Source: Trichocoleus desertorum NBK24 (GTDB lineage: Bacteria > Cyanobacteriota > Cyanobacteriia > FACHB-46). From it: DNA of 64,000 nt. This document shows positions 38,458 to 47,224 of this stretch, piece by piece. The translations under genes were made by a program, and so were the position numbers. A model generated the notes under the pieces. It worked only from the letters and a program-made list of their open reading frames with translations, was not told the origin of the DNA and did no database searches. Within the stretch, counting starts at the first letter, position 1. Every line of letters begins with the position of its first letter. Location: assembly GCF_030409055.1 (NCBI RefSeq), contig NZ_CP116619.1, positions 4,357,628 through 4,421,627 on the forward strand, read 5' to 3'.

Positions 38458-41400
38458 GTGGGTAAAAAAAATTACACTTTACTTAGATTTGTTTGGGTTT
38501 GGCAGCCCGTTTTGGCAGTGAGCAACACTTCGAAAGACATGGTTGAGCAACGAGATTCTGTAAATGCAAGTCAGAGCCCGACCAAAGCGAGTTTCCTGCT
38601 CAAGCGGGTTGAGGAAGAAACCAAACTCTTACAAACTATTTCGTTGGCTATTAGTGAGTCTGCTAATTTGGAAACCGCTTTGCACGTGGCGCTGCAACAG
38701 GTATGTGAAGCCACAGGGTGGAAGTACGGGGAGGCTTGGTTAGCTGATTCAACCCAAACTCGGTTGCAATGTAGTTCGGCTTGGTACAGCCAATCTACCT
38801 CGCTCTCTAAGTTTAGAAGGCTCAGTCAGGAGATGCAGTTCCAACCTGGAGTTGGTTTGCCTGGGCGAGTTTGGGCAAAGCAAAAACCAGAATGGATTCA
38901 AGATGTTTCTCAGGAAGCCCCAACTAGCTTTTTGAGAACTGAAATTGCTCTAGAGGCGGGACTCAGAGCGAGTCTGGCCGTCCCCATTTTGGCGCGAGGG
39001 GCAGTGGTGGCTGTCCTCGTTTTTTTCATGTTTGAAGCACGCTCTACAGATCAGCGTTTGGTGGAGTTGGTGACGGCAGTCACAGCTCAATTGGGTGCGA
39101 TTTTGCAACTGAAGCGAGCAGAGCAAGCGCTACGAGAGAGTGAGTCCCGCCATCGAGCTATTTCAAACATGGCCTCTGACTACGTTTACTCAGTCAGAAT
39201 TGAGCCGGATGGGCAACTGGTGACTGAGTGGGCTACGGAAGCTTTCTATCGCATTACTGACTACACGCTGGATGAAATGAATGCGTTAGGCGGTTGGGTC
39301 AGCTTGATTCATCCAGAGGATTTAGCGTTAACTTATCCGTTTGCTCAAAATATCTCAGCTAATCAGCCTAGCGTACTGGAGTATCGCATTGTCACTAAAT
39401 CGGGCGCTATTTGCTGGTTGCGGGATTATGCTCGGCCAGAATGGGATGCGGCGCAACAGCGAGTGGGACGAATTCTAGGTGCCGTGAAAGATATCACGGA
39501 GCGTAAGCGAGCTGAGGAAGCCCTGCGTCAAGCTGAGGCGAAGTATCGGAGCATTTTCGAGAATGCAGTTGAGGGGATTTTTCAAACGACGACCGATGGG
39601 CAGTATCTGACGGCCAACCCCATGCTGGCGACGATTTATGGCTATGACTCGCCAGAGGAGTTGATGGTGACCTTAACTGATATCCAGCAGCAACTTTACG
39701 TTGACCCTAGCAGCAGAGCTGAATTTATGCAGTTGATTCAAACTCAAGAAGCTGTATGGGGCTTTGAGTCACAGATTTACCGCAAAGATGGCACCGTGAT
39801 CTGGATTTCCGAAAATGCTCGGACGATTCGAGATGATCAAGGCCAGTTGGTTGGCTATGAAGGTACGGTTGAGGACATCACCCGCCGCAAGCAAGCAGAG
39901 GAAGAGTTGCATAAGCGTGAGGGGTTGCTGCAAGGGGTAGCAGAAGCGACTCGGCACCTATTAACCAATACTAATTATGAAGCCGCGATCGCAGAAGCAA
40001 TTGCTACCTTGGGCGCAGCCGCAGGAGTAGATCGCGTTTATATCTATGAAAATCATCTTCATCCTGTCACGGCTGAGCTGGCGATGAGTATGCGGTTTGA
40101 ATGGACGCGCTCGGCGATCGCTCCCACCATTCATCAAGTGCATTCGCAAAACCAGTCCTACCAGGAATTTGGTCTCAGCCGCTGGTATGCAGCTTTATCA
40201 ACGGGACACTCCATCAGTGGCATAACTCGTGACTTTCCTGCTGCTGAGCAAGAACTTCTGGAGCTAGACCGAATTCTTTCGATTCTACTGGTGCCAATCC
40301 TGATCGATCAGCACTTCTGGGGCTATATCGGCTTCGACGACTGTACGACAGAACGCTGCTGGTCAAAGAGTGAAGAATCTATTTTGATTGCGATGGCTGC
40401 CAGCATTGGCGGGGCTTTGAAGCGAGAGCAAGCTGCTACCACCATTCGCTATCAAGCGTTTCATGACTTACTCACAGGCTTGCCCAACCGTATTTGTTTC
40501 AACAATCGGCTATTGCCATCCCTAACTCAAGCGCAGAGCAGTGGTCAAAATGTGGCGGTGATGTTTCTTGATTTAGATCGATTCAAAACCATCAATGACA
40601 CTTTGGGCCATGCCGTGGGAGACCACCTTTTACAACTGTCGGCTCAGCGCATTGCTAGTTGCCTTAGAGAGGGTGATGTGGTGGCTCGTTGGGGAGGAGA
40701 TGAGTTTACGCTGTTACTGCCTAACCTCAGCTGTCCTGAAGCGGCTAGCAAAATTGCTCGACGGGTTCTGGAATCGCTCAAACCTGCTTTCAATTTAGAG
40801 GGACACGAACTCTATATCACCAGTAGCATTGGCATTGCTCTATATCCGCAGGATGGCGAAGATGTACCCACACTGCTCCGAAACGCCGATGCCGCTCTCT
40901 ATAAGGCCAAAGACCAGGGCCGAAATAACTACCAGTTCTACACTACGGCTTTGAATGCTCAGGCATCGGCTCGGCTGGAACTAGAAAGCGGTCTGCATCA
41001 TGCGCTAGAGCGTGGTGAGTTTGTGGTTTATTACCAGCCGCAAGTGAATCTGCTCAACCAACAGATTACTTGTATGGAAGCTTTGGTACGGTGGCAGCAT
41101 CCAGAACTGGGGTTGCTAGATCCGCAGGGTTTTATTCCACTGGCTGAAGAAAATGGACTAATCGTACGGATTGGCGAGTGGGTGCTGCAAACGGCTTGTC
41201 AGCAGGCAAAGCAATGGCAGCAGGCGGGATTTGTGCGATCGCGGGTTTCTGTCAACCTATCGGCACGGCAATTTCAACAACCTGAACTGGTGGAAATTGT
41301 CGCTCGCACTTTGGCCGAAAGCCAACTCGCGCCTGAATTTCTAGAACTTGAAATTACCGAAACAACGGTCATGCAAAACGCTGACTCTACCCGTGAAGTT

Positions 41401-41790
41401 TTGCATGATCTAGACAAAATGGGAGTTTCCTTAGCGATGGATGATTTTGGCGCGGGCTACTCTTCGTTAGGATATTTGAAGAAATTTCCGCTCCATACCC
41501 TCAAAATTGATCAGTCTTTCATTCGAGATTTATCGATCAGCTCTCAAGATGCTGCCATTGTGAGTGCAGTGATTGCTTTGGGACAAGGGCTAAACCTGAA
41601 TGTGATTGCCGAGGGGGTGGAAACCCAAGCTCAACTAGAGCGGTTGCGATCGCTACAATGCCAAACCATCCAAGGTTACTTGCTCAGCCCTCCCTTAGCG
41701 GTACCGGATGCCACAGCCTTCTTGCGAAACCATTGCCTGCAATTTCCATCCACTTTGGTTTCGCAAGATCGAGTCATTGCTCAAGTTTGA
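38458..41790 (+). CDS. GAF/PAS diguanylate cyclase-phosphodiesterase (GGDEF-EAL)
   Basis: This is an approximately 1110-residue cyclic-di-GMP enzyme. The likely order is GAF (about 55-220), PAS (225-350), PAS (355-475), GAF (490-655), GGDEF (670-835) and EAL (840-1100). The active-site motif RWGGDEF is intact near residue 745, with an RxxD inhibitory site (REGD) just before it. The EAL motif (MEALVRW, near 874) and downstream metal/catalytic blocks (ELEITETTVM, DDFGAGYSSL) are also intact, so both synthesis and hydrolysis are possible. The longest start is GTG 38458; ATG 38539 (MVEQRDSVN) is a plausible true start because the first 27 residues look atypical. It converges with pheS. Confidence 0.93.
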   Translation: MGKKNYTLLRFVWVWQPVLAVSNTSKDMVEQRDSVNASQSPTKASFLLKRVEEETKLLQTISLAISESANLETALHVALQQVCEATGWKYGEAWLADSTQTRLQCSSAWYSQSTSLSKFRRLSQEMQFQPGVGLPGRVWAKQKPEWIQDVSQEAPTSFLRTEIALEAGLRASLAVPILARGAVVAVLVFFMFEARSTDQRLVELVTAVTAQLGAILQLKRAEQALRESESRHRAISNMASDYVYSVRIEPDGQLVTEWATEAFYRITDYTLDEMNALGGWVSLIHPEDLALTYPFAQNISANQPSVLEYRIVTKSGAICWLRDYARPEWDAAQQRVGRILGAVKDITERKRAEEALRQAEAKYRSIFENAVEGIFQTTTDGQYLTANPMLATIYGYDSPEELMVTLTDIQQQLYVDPSSRAEFMQLIQTQEAVWGFESQIYRKDGTVIWISENARTIRDDQGQLVGYEGTVEDITRRKQAEEELHKREGLLQGVAEATRHLLTNTNYEAAIAEAIATLGAAAGVDRVYIYENHLHPVTAELAMSMRFEWTRSAIAPTIHQVHSQNQSYQEFGLSRWYAALSTGHSISGITRDFPAAEQELLELDRILSILLVPILIDQHFWGYIGFDDCTTERCWSKSEESILIAMAASIGGALKREQAATTIRYQAFHDLLTGLPNRICFNNRLLPSLTQAQSSGQNVAVMFLDLDRFKTINDTLGHAVGDHLLQLSAQRIASCLREGDVVARWGGDEFTLLLPNLSCPEAASKIARRVLESLKPAFNLEGHELYITSSIGIALYPQDGEDVPTLLRNADAALYKAKDQGRNNYQFYTTALNAQASARLELESGLHHALERGEFVVYYQPQVNLLNQQITCMEALVRWQHPELGLLDPQGFIPLAEENGLIVRIGEWVLQTACQQAKQWQQAGFVRSRVSVNLSARQFQQPELVEIVARTLAESQLAPEFLELEITETTVMQNADSTREVLHDLDKMGVSLAMDDFGAGYSSLGYLKKFPLHTLKIDQSFIRDLSISSQDAAIVSAVIALGQGLNLNVIAEGVETQAQLERLRSLQCQTIQGYLLSPPLAVPDATAFLRNHCLQFPSTLVSQDRVIAQV

Positions 41791-41849
41791 GAAGTTTGAG
41801 GCACTTGAGTTTGACTTGCATTCAGATTTACATCCAGACTTGCATCCAG

Positions 41850-42851
41850 CTAGAACTGCCGCAGAAATCGCAGATCGCTGTTGTAAAGCCGCCGGATATC
41901 ATCAATCTGGTGCAGTACCATTGCCAAGCGCTCTACCCCAAAGCCCGCCGCAAAACCCGTGTAAACTTCCGGGTCATAGCCGACCGCCTTCAGGACATTG
42001 GGGTCCACCATGCCACAACCCAAAACTTCTAACCAGCGTCCTTTCCACTGCACGTCTACCTCTGCCGAGGGTTCGGTGAAAGGGAAGAAACTAGGACGGA
42101 AACGGATGGGTACATCGCCAAACATGGCTTCTAAAAACACTTTGATCGTGCCTCGCAGATCCGAGAAGGTCAGCCCTTCATCAACAGCCAAAATTTCAAT
42201 TTGGTGAAAGACAGCGGAGTGGGTTGCATCCACTGTGTCCCGGCGATACACCCGTCCCGGCACTGCGACTCGGATGGGTGGGTCGTTTTCTTCCATGTAG
42301 CGAATTTGCACTGTTGAGGTGTGAGTCCGCAACAAATTTCCATCCGTTAAATACAGCGTGTCCTGCATGTCACGGGCTGGGTGGTCTGGTTGGAAGTTTA
42401 GCGCTTCAAAGTTGTAGTAGTCGGTTTCCATTTCCGGACCTTGAGCCACGGTGTAGCCCAAACCCGTAAAGATATCCAAGGCCCGATCCATCGTGCTGTT
42501 CAGCGGATGCACTCGTCCTTGAGGCCGATACAGTCCCGGCATGGTCACATCCAGCGTCTCAGCTTCCAACTGGGCTTGAATTTGGGCCGCTTGGAGAGCT
42601 GTGCGCTTAGCATCTAAATCAGTTTGCAAAGCTTCTTTGACTTCATTGGTCAAAGCACCAATCCGAGGACGCTCCTCAGGTGGCAGCTTGCCCATACCAC
42701 CGAGGGCTTGGGAGAGTTGGCCTTTTTTCCCCAGGTACTTGACACGGAGTTGATCTAATTGATCCAGAGTTTCGGCAGTGGCGATCGCCCGTTGCGCTTC
42801 TTGGCGCAGCGCTTCCAATTGGGCTTCCAGATCGCTAGTCTGATGAGTCAT
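41850..42851 (-). CDS. pheS: phenylalanine--tRNA ligase alpha subunit
   Basis: This 333-residue class II synthetase subunit charges tRNA-Phe together with PheT. The N-terminal coiled coil (residues 1-90) is followed by the catalytic domain with [35 protein letters not shown] (motif 2 region), [31 protein letters not shown] and [22 protein letters not shown] (motif 3). The length is normal. The pheT gene is not adjacent, which is usual in cyanobacteria. The gene converges with the GGDEF-EAL gene, only 59 bp apart. Confidence 0.97.
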   Translation of the reverse strand: MTHQTSDLEAQLEALRQEAQRAIATAETLDQLDQLRVKYLGKKGQLSQALGGMGKLPPEERPRIGALTNEVKEALQTDLDAKRTALQAAQIQAQLEAETLDVTMPGLYRPQGRVHPLNSTMDRALDIFTGLGYTVAQGPEMETDYYNFEALNFQPDHPARDMQDTLYLTDGNLLRTHTSTVQIRYMEENDPPIRVAVPGRVYRRDTVDATHSAVFHQIEILAVDEGLTFSDLRGTIKVFLEAMFGDVPIRFRPSFFPFTEPSAEVDVQWKGRWLEVLGCGMVDPNVLKAVGYDPEVYTGFAAGFGVERLAMVLHQIDDIRRLYNSDLRFLRQF

Positions 42852-43031
42852 GCTAGGGGTTGTTCGTAAAACAATAATCTTGAGCGCAACGCTTACCCGT
42901 GAAACGTCGCTCTACATAATGTCAGTTTAGAGGCTAGCGTTCTGTTTTGGGCAAGGTTTCCCAGGTAGCATTTTGTCACCTGACAACTGGGATCAATCTA
43001 TTGCCTGATTGATCGCCTTGGAATTTATCTT

Positions 43032-43070
43032 GTCATTGCACTTGGTCATTGCAGTTGGCCATTGCACTTG
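43032..43070. repeat. three tandem 13-bp repeats upstream of surE
   Basis: GTCATTGCACTTG (43032-43044), GTCATTGCAGTTG (43045-43057) and GCCATTGCACTTG (43058-43070) are head to tail with single mismatches. They end 74 bp before the surE start, in the gap between divergent pheS and surE. Confidence 0.85.
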
Positions 43071-43144
43071 CACAATTTGAGATGTCAGTCACAATCAAAG
43101 TCTGGTAGACCCGTTGACCTTATACTATTGCGTCGAATTACTCC

Positions 43145-43957
43145 ATGAGACTTCTAGTTAGCAATGACGATGGCATTTATGCGCTTGGAATTCGTAGCCT
43201 AGCGAATGGGATGGCTGAGGCAGGTCATGAAGTGACAGTCGTTTGCCCCGATCGAGAGCGATCGGCTACAGGCCACGGCTTAACTCTGCATAGCCCCATC
43301 CGAGCAGAAGAAGTCGAATCAGTTTTTCATCCCAGCGTCAAGGCTTGGGCCTGTTCAGGAACTCCTTCAGATTGTGTTAAGTTAGCGTTAGGAGCACTGC
43401 TTGACAATCCACCAGATTTTGTGCTCTCTGGCATTAATCATGGTTCTAACCTGGGGACTGATGTGCTCTACTCAGGCACAGTCTCAGCGGCGATGGAAGG
43501 GGTAATTGAAGGCATCCCCAGCATTGCCTTTAGTTTGACCAGTTTTAGCTGTAGAGAATTTCAGCCAGCCGTACACTTCGCGCAAACCTTACTGACTCAA
43601 CTGACTCAACACCCTCTGCCTAAGCTCGTCCTGCTAAACGTCAACGTACCCGCAGTTCCATTACAAGACATTATGGGTGTTGCCATCACTCGCCAAGGTG
43701 TTCGACGTTATACAGACATTTTTCAGAAACGCCTAGACCCTAGGGGCAAAACCTACTATTGGCTAGCAGGAGAAGTGCTAGAGGATGTCACGGATGAAGT
43801 AGATCTTAAAGAAGGTAATGAGGCACTTACGGATGTGCAAGCCATTCGTAACAACTACATTACTGTTACTCCACTCCAATACAACTTAACTTCTGTAGAC
43901 GGACTCACCAATTTACAGAAGTGGCAAGTAAAGTTCCCGGACTATCCATTGCTTTAA
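43145..43957 (+). CDS. surE: 5'/3'-nucleotidase SurE
   Basis: This 270-residue metal-dependent nucleotidase (survival protein SurE) dephosphorylates nucleoside 5'- and 3'-monophosphates. Signatures are [14 protein letters not shown] at the N-terminus (metal Asp-Asp), [55 protein letters not shown] and LLNVNVP. The length is typical. It may share a transcript with downstream genes, but a 271-bp gap with its own repeats makes this unlikely. Confidence 0.96.
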   Translation: MRLLVSNDDGIYALGIRSLANGMAEAGHEVTVVCPDRERSATGHGLTLHSPIRAEEVESVFHPSVKAWACSGTPSDCVKLALGALLDNPPDFVLSGINHGSNLGTDVLYSGTVSAAMEGVIEGIPSIAFSLTSFSCREFQPAVHFAQTLLTQLTQHPLPKLVLLNVNVPAVPLQDIMGVAITRQGVRRYTDIFQKRLDPRGKTYYWLAGEVLEDVTDEVDLKEGNEALTDVQAIRNNYITVTPLQYNLTSVDGLTNLQKWQVKFPDYPLL

Positions 43958-43984
43958 TCGCAGAAATAAATAGGTTCTTCTGAC

Positions 43985-44016
43985 AGGAGTTTTCCGTCAA
44001 GTGGCGAAAATCTCCT
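43985..44016 (+). terminator. possible terminator-like stem-loop after surE
   Basis: AGGAGTTTTC (43985-43994) pairs with GAAAATCTCCT (44006-44016), with one bulged base, about 28 bp after the surE stop. No strong T-run follows, so termination is uncertain. Confidence 0.35.
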
Positions 44017-44127
44017 AAAAGTAGGGCTTCGATCACTAACAAAGGGAACAATTTTAATTAAGTTGGAATCATACAGGAGTTTCTCCAAACTAAATTATTT
44101 GTAGATTCAACGTTTGTAATAGCCAGT

Positions 44128-44166
44128 GTGAGGCCAAAGTGAGGCGAGGGTGAGGCCAAAGTGAGG
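44128..44166. repeat. four GTGAGG motifs with 11-bp period upstream of MBL-fold gene
   Basis: GTGAGG occurs at 44128, 44139, 44150 and 44161, exactly 11 bp apart. The larger unit GTGAGGCCAAAGTGAGG is perfectly duplicated (44128-44144 and 44150-44166). The array ends 62 bp before the start of the MBL-fold hydrolase gene at 44229. Helically phased direct repeats are typical of OmpR/PhoB-type operators, but this motif is not the known cyanobacterial Pho box. Confidence 0.75.
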
Positions 44167-44228
44167 TTATTGAGCCATCGGGCGTAATGAGGACTCCGCA
44201 TTAATCTGCAACCAAGTTCATCTAGAGC

Positions 44229-45140
44229 ATGCATAACCAATTTACAGTTAATTTTTGGGGAGTCAGGGGCAGTATTGCTTGTCCTGGGTCTGAAACTGTT
44301 CGCTACGGCGGCAATACACCTTGTGTTGAGATGCGCGTCAATGGTCATCGACTGATCTTTGATGGTGGCACTGGCCTGCGGGTTTTAGGGCAGAGCATGT
44401 TATCTGCTATGCCTGTAGAAGCTCACATGTTTTTTACGCACTCTCATTGGGACCATATTCAAGGCTTTCCTTTCTTTACCCCTGCTTTTATTAAAGGAAA
44501 TCGCTTTCATATTTATGGGGCGATCGCTCCGAATGGCTCGGATGTGGAGCAGCGCTTGAACGATCAAATGCTTCACCCTAACTTTCCGGTGCCCCTCCAA
44601 GTGATGGGAGCCGAGCTGGATTTTCAGAGCATTGAGGTTGGCAAGCCTCTGCAAATTGATGACATTACCATCGAAAATGCACCCCTAAATCACCCTGGTG
44701 AAGCCATTGGTTATCGAGTCAGTTGGAAGAATCATGCCGTTGCCTACGTCACGGATACAGAGCATTTTTCGGATCGCTTAGATGAGAGCGTGCTCTGGTT
44801 GGCTAGAGAAGCGGATGTTTTGATTTACGACGCTACCTACACCGACGAAGAATATCACTCACCCAAGACTAGTAAGGTGGGTTGGGGGCATTCTACCTGG
44901 CAAGAAGCCGTCAAGGTAGCTAAAGCAGCAGGGGTAAAAAAGCTGGTTATTTTCCACCACGACCCGATCCACAACGATGATTTTCTCGATCAGGTGGGAG
45001 AACAGGTAGCACGAGTGTTTCCAAACAGTCTGATGGCTTGGGAAGGATTATCGATTCAGCTCACCACCGTCGCTACGTTGCCCGAGGCAGAGCTAGAAAC
45101 ACAATCAGCTGTCGAGGCGACTATTTCTGCCTCAGCTTAA
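44229..45140 (+). CDS. metallo-beta-lactamase-fold hydrolase (PhnP/cyclic phosphodiesterase-like)
   Basis: This 303-residue MBL-fold metalloenzyme starts with FTVNFWGVRGSIACPG and has RYGGNTPCVEMR, LIFDGGTGLRVLG, the metal motif FFTHSHWDHIQGFPFF (HxHxDH) near residue 72, VAYVTDTEH and LVIFHHDPIHNDDF. This sub-family, common in cyanobacteria, often occurs alone or fused to regulatory domains. The substrate is likely a phosphodiester, but this is not established. A four-copy phased GTGAGG repeat lies just upstream. The C-terminal 25 residues are Ala/Glu/Thr-rich and outside the fold. Confidence 0.88.
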   Translation: MHNQFTVNFWGVRGSIACPGSETVRYGGNTPCVEMRVNGHRLIFDGGTGLRVLGQSMLSAMPVEAHMFFTHSHWDHIQGFPFFTPAFIKGNRFHIYGAIAPNGSDVEQRLNDQMLHPNFPVPLQVMGAELDFQSIEVGKPLQIDDITIENAPLNHPGEAIGYRVSWKNHAVAYVTDTEHFSDRLDESVLWLAREADVLIYDATYTDEEYHSPKTSKVGWGHSTWQEAVKVAKAAGVKKLVIFHHDPIHNDDFLDQVGEQVARVFPNSLMAWEGLSIQLTTVATLPEAELETQSAVEATISASA

Positions 45141-45218
45141 TGAACTCCGCTGCGAGACTCCTAGCGTCAGCCAAATCTTTTCGTTCACAAGCTCCTGCTA
45201 CGTGTCAAAATGTAAAGC

Positions 45219-46154
45219 GTGTGGGTCACTTCTTCTCTAACATCTGTTTTAACGCCAACTGCTGTCGCCCTAGGAAATTTTGACGGCGTCCATCGAGGCC
45301 ATCGGCAGGTAATTCAACCTGTCTTGAATTCTTCTGAGCTGGCTTATCCTACAGTCGTCACCTTCAATCCCCACCCTCGAGAGTTCTTTTCTGGGCAACC
45401 CAGAGCGCTATTGACGCCCCTAAACGAAAAAGTTTTGCAGCTCAAAGCAATAGGGATTCGGCAACTTGTACTGCTGCCGTTCGATCGCGAGTTGGCAGAT
45501 TTAAGCCCCCAAGCCTTTGTTAAAGAAATTTTGGTTCGACGACTCCAGGCTCAAGAAATTAGTGTGGGAGTTGACTTTCGCTTTGGACGGCAACGTACTG
45601 GAACTGCCGCAGATTTACAAGCGATCGCCGCCACCTTTGGGATTACCGTTACCCCTGTCCCGCTTTGCACCTGTGCAGATGAGCGCATCAGTAGCTCTAA
45701 TATTCGGGAGGCTCTACAAACAGGCGATCTAAACCGAGCCAATCGCCTCTTAGGGCGTTCCTATACGTTGGCGGGCCAAGTCGCGTCTGGGCAGCAATTG
45801 GGCAGAACCATTGGGTTTCCTACCGCTAATCTTCAGCTTCCGCCCGAAAAGTTTGTACCGCAGCATGGAGTCTATGCTGTTCGCGTACACAGCCCTACGC
45901 TTAGCCACTTACACAGCCCACATTTAGGAGTGATGAATATTGGGCATCGTCCTACCTTGAATGGCATCAGTCGCACTGTTGAAGTCCATTTGTTAGATTG
46001 GGACGGAGATTTATATGGTCAGACGTTGATCGTCAGCTTAGAGCACTTTTTACGCCCAGAACAAAAATTTGCTTCTCTAGAGGCGCTGAAAACTCAGATT
46101 CAATCAGATTGCTTAACTGCGCGATCGCTCTTGGCTACTGCACCCAGCGTCTAG
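45219..46154 (+). CDS. ribF: bifunctional riboflavin kinase / FAD synthetase
   Basis: This 311-residue enzyme makes FMN and FAD from riboflavin. The N-terminal FAD synthetase domain shows ALGNFDGVHRGHRQVI, TFNPHPREFF, FDRELADLSPQAFV and DERISSSNIREAL. The C-terminal flavokinase domain has GRTIGFPTANLQLP, HGVYAVRV, MNIGHRPT and EVHLLDWDGDLYG. It starts with GTG at 45219, 78 bp after the preceding gene, and may be co-transcribed. The length is normal. Confidence 0.95.
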   Translation: MWVTSSLTSVLTPTAVALGNFDGVHRGHRQVIQPVLNSSELAYPTVVTFNPHPREFFSGQPRALLTPLNEKVLQLKAIGIRQLVLLPFDRELADLSPQAFVKEILVRRLQAQEISVGVDFRFGRQRTGTAADLQAIAATFGITVTPVPLCTCADERISSSNIREALQTGDLNRANRLLGRSYTLAGQVASGQQLGRTIGFPTANLQLPPEKFVPQHGVYAVRVHSPTLSHLHSPHLGVMNIGHRPTLNGISRTVEVHLLDWDGDLYGQTLIVSLEHFLRPEQKFASLEALKTQIQSDCLTARSLLATAPSV

Positions 46155-46293
46155 GGACCAGTGCTAAGCTAACGTCTGTCGCTTATTCCTGAGTGAGCAT
46201 TGAGGTAGTAGATCCAGTAAACTTCCCATCCTCACTTGGGCCAAATTTTGACATGATCAATCAAGGGTCACCCTTAGGGAGCAAAAACCAGTC

Positions 46294-47202
46294 ATGCGAG
46301 AGCGTATTGAACGGCTAACTCAAAATCTCAGTCAGACGATTGTGGGGAAAGCCGATGCCATCCGATTAGTCTTAGTCGCGCTCATCTCTGGAGGGCATGC
46401 CTTACTAGAAGATGTTCCGGGAGTTGGTAAAACCCTACTGGCTAAGTCCTTAGCGCGCTCGATTGACGGTAAATTCCAGCGCTTGCAGTGCACCCCCGAT
46501 TTATTGCCCAGCGATGTTACAGGCACCAATATTTGGAATCCCCGCTCTGGCGAATTTGAGTTTCTCCCAGGGCCTGTCTTTGCGAACGTGCTCCTGACTG
46601 ATGAAATTAACCGAGCCACGCCTCGTACCCAATCAGCGCTGCTAGAAGTGATGGAAGAGCGCCAGGTGACAGTAGATGGAACTTCTCGGCCTGTCCCAAG
46701 CCCATTTTTTGTCATTGCCACCCAAAACCCAGTGGAGTACCAAGGCACATTTCCGCTACCCGAAGCCCAGATGGATCGCTTTGCCCTCTCCCTCACGCTG
46801 GGCTATCCCAGTGAGCAAGAAGAATTGCAGATGTTGCAACGCTTGCAGTCTGGCGTTAGCGTCAACGAATTAAAACCTTGTTTATCTCTAGAAGATATTC
46901 AGGAGTTACGACGCTTGTGTTCTGCGGTCAAAGTAGAACCCTCTTTGCAGCAATACATTTTGAACTTAGTTCGAGCAACCCGCGAAGATGAGGAAATTAA
47001 TTTAGGGGTGAGTCCACGGGGAACCGTCGCCCTGCAACGAGCTGCCCAGGCATTGGCCTTTCTAGAAGACCGCGATTATGCCATTCCCGACGATATTAAG
47101 CTTCTGGCCCCCCATGTCCTGTCGCATCGCATTATTCCTGCCAGAGGGCAACGCGGACGGGCGATCGTCGATCGCTTGCTCCACTCTACTCCTATTCCTT
47201 AA
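46294..47202 (+). CDS. MoxR-family AAA+ ATPase
   Basis: This 302-residue AAA+ ATPase of the MoxR group has Walker A DVPGVGKTLLAKSLA near residue 42, Walker B VLLTDEINRATPRTQSALLEVMEE near 110, sensor 1 IATQNPVEYQGTFPLPEAQMDRF and the C-terminal helical lid. MoxR proteins act as chaperone-like factors for metalloprotein or envelope complex maturation, usually beside DUF58/VWA genes. No such partner is adjacent here. It converges with the hybrid kinase, only 22 bp apart. Confidence 0.93.
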   Translation: MRERIERLTQNLSQTIVGKADAIRLVLVALISGGHALLEDVPGVGKTLLAKSLARSIDGKFQRLQCTPDLLPSDVTGTNIWNPRSGEFEFLPGPVFANVLLTDEINRATPRTQSALLEVMEERQVTVDGTSRPVPSPFFVIATQNPVEYQGTFPLPEAQMDRFALSLTLGYPSEQEELQMLQRLQSGVSVNELKPCLSLEDIQELRRLCSAVKVEPSLQQYILNLVRATREDEEINLGVSPRGTVALQRAAQALAFLEDRDYAIPDDIKLLAPHVLSHRIIPARGQRGRAIVDRLLHSTPIP

Positions 47203-47224
47203 TTCCCCGTCCTTAGGTTAATTC

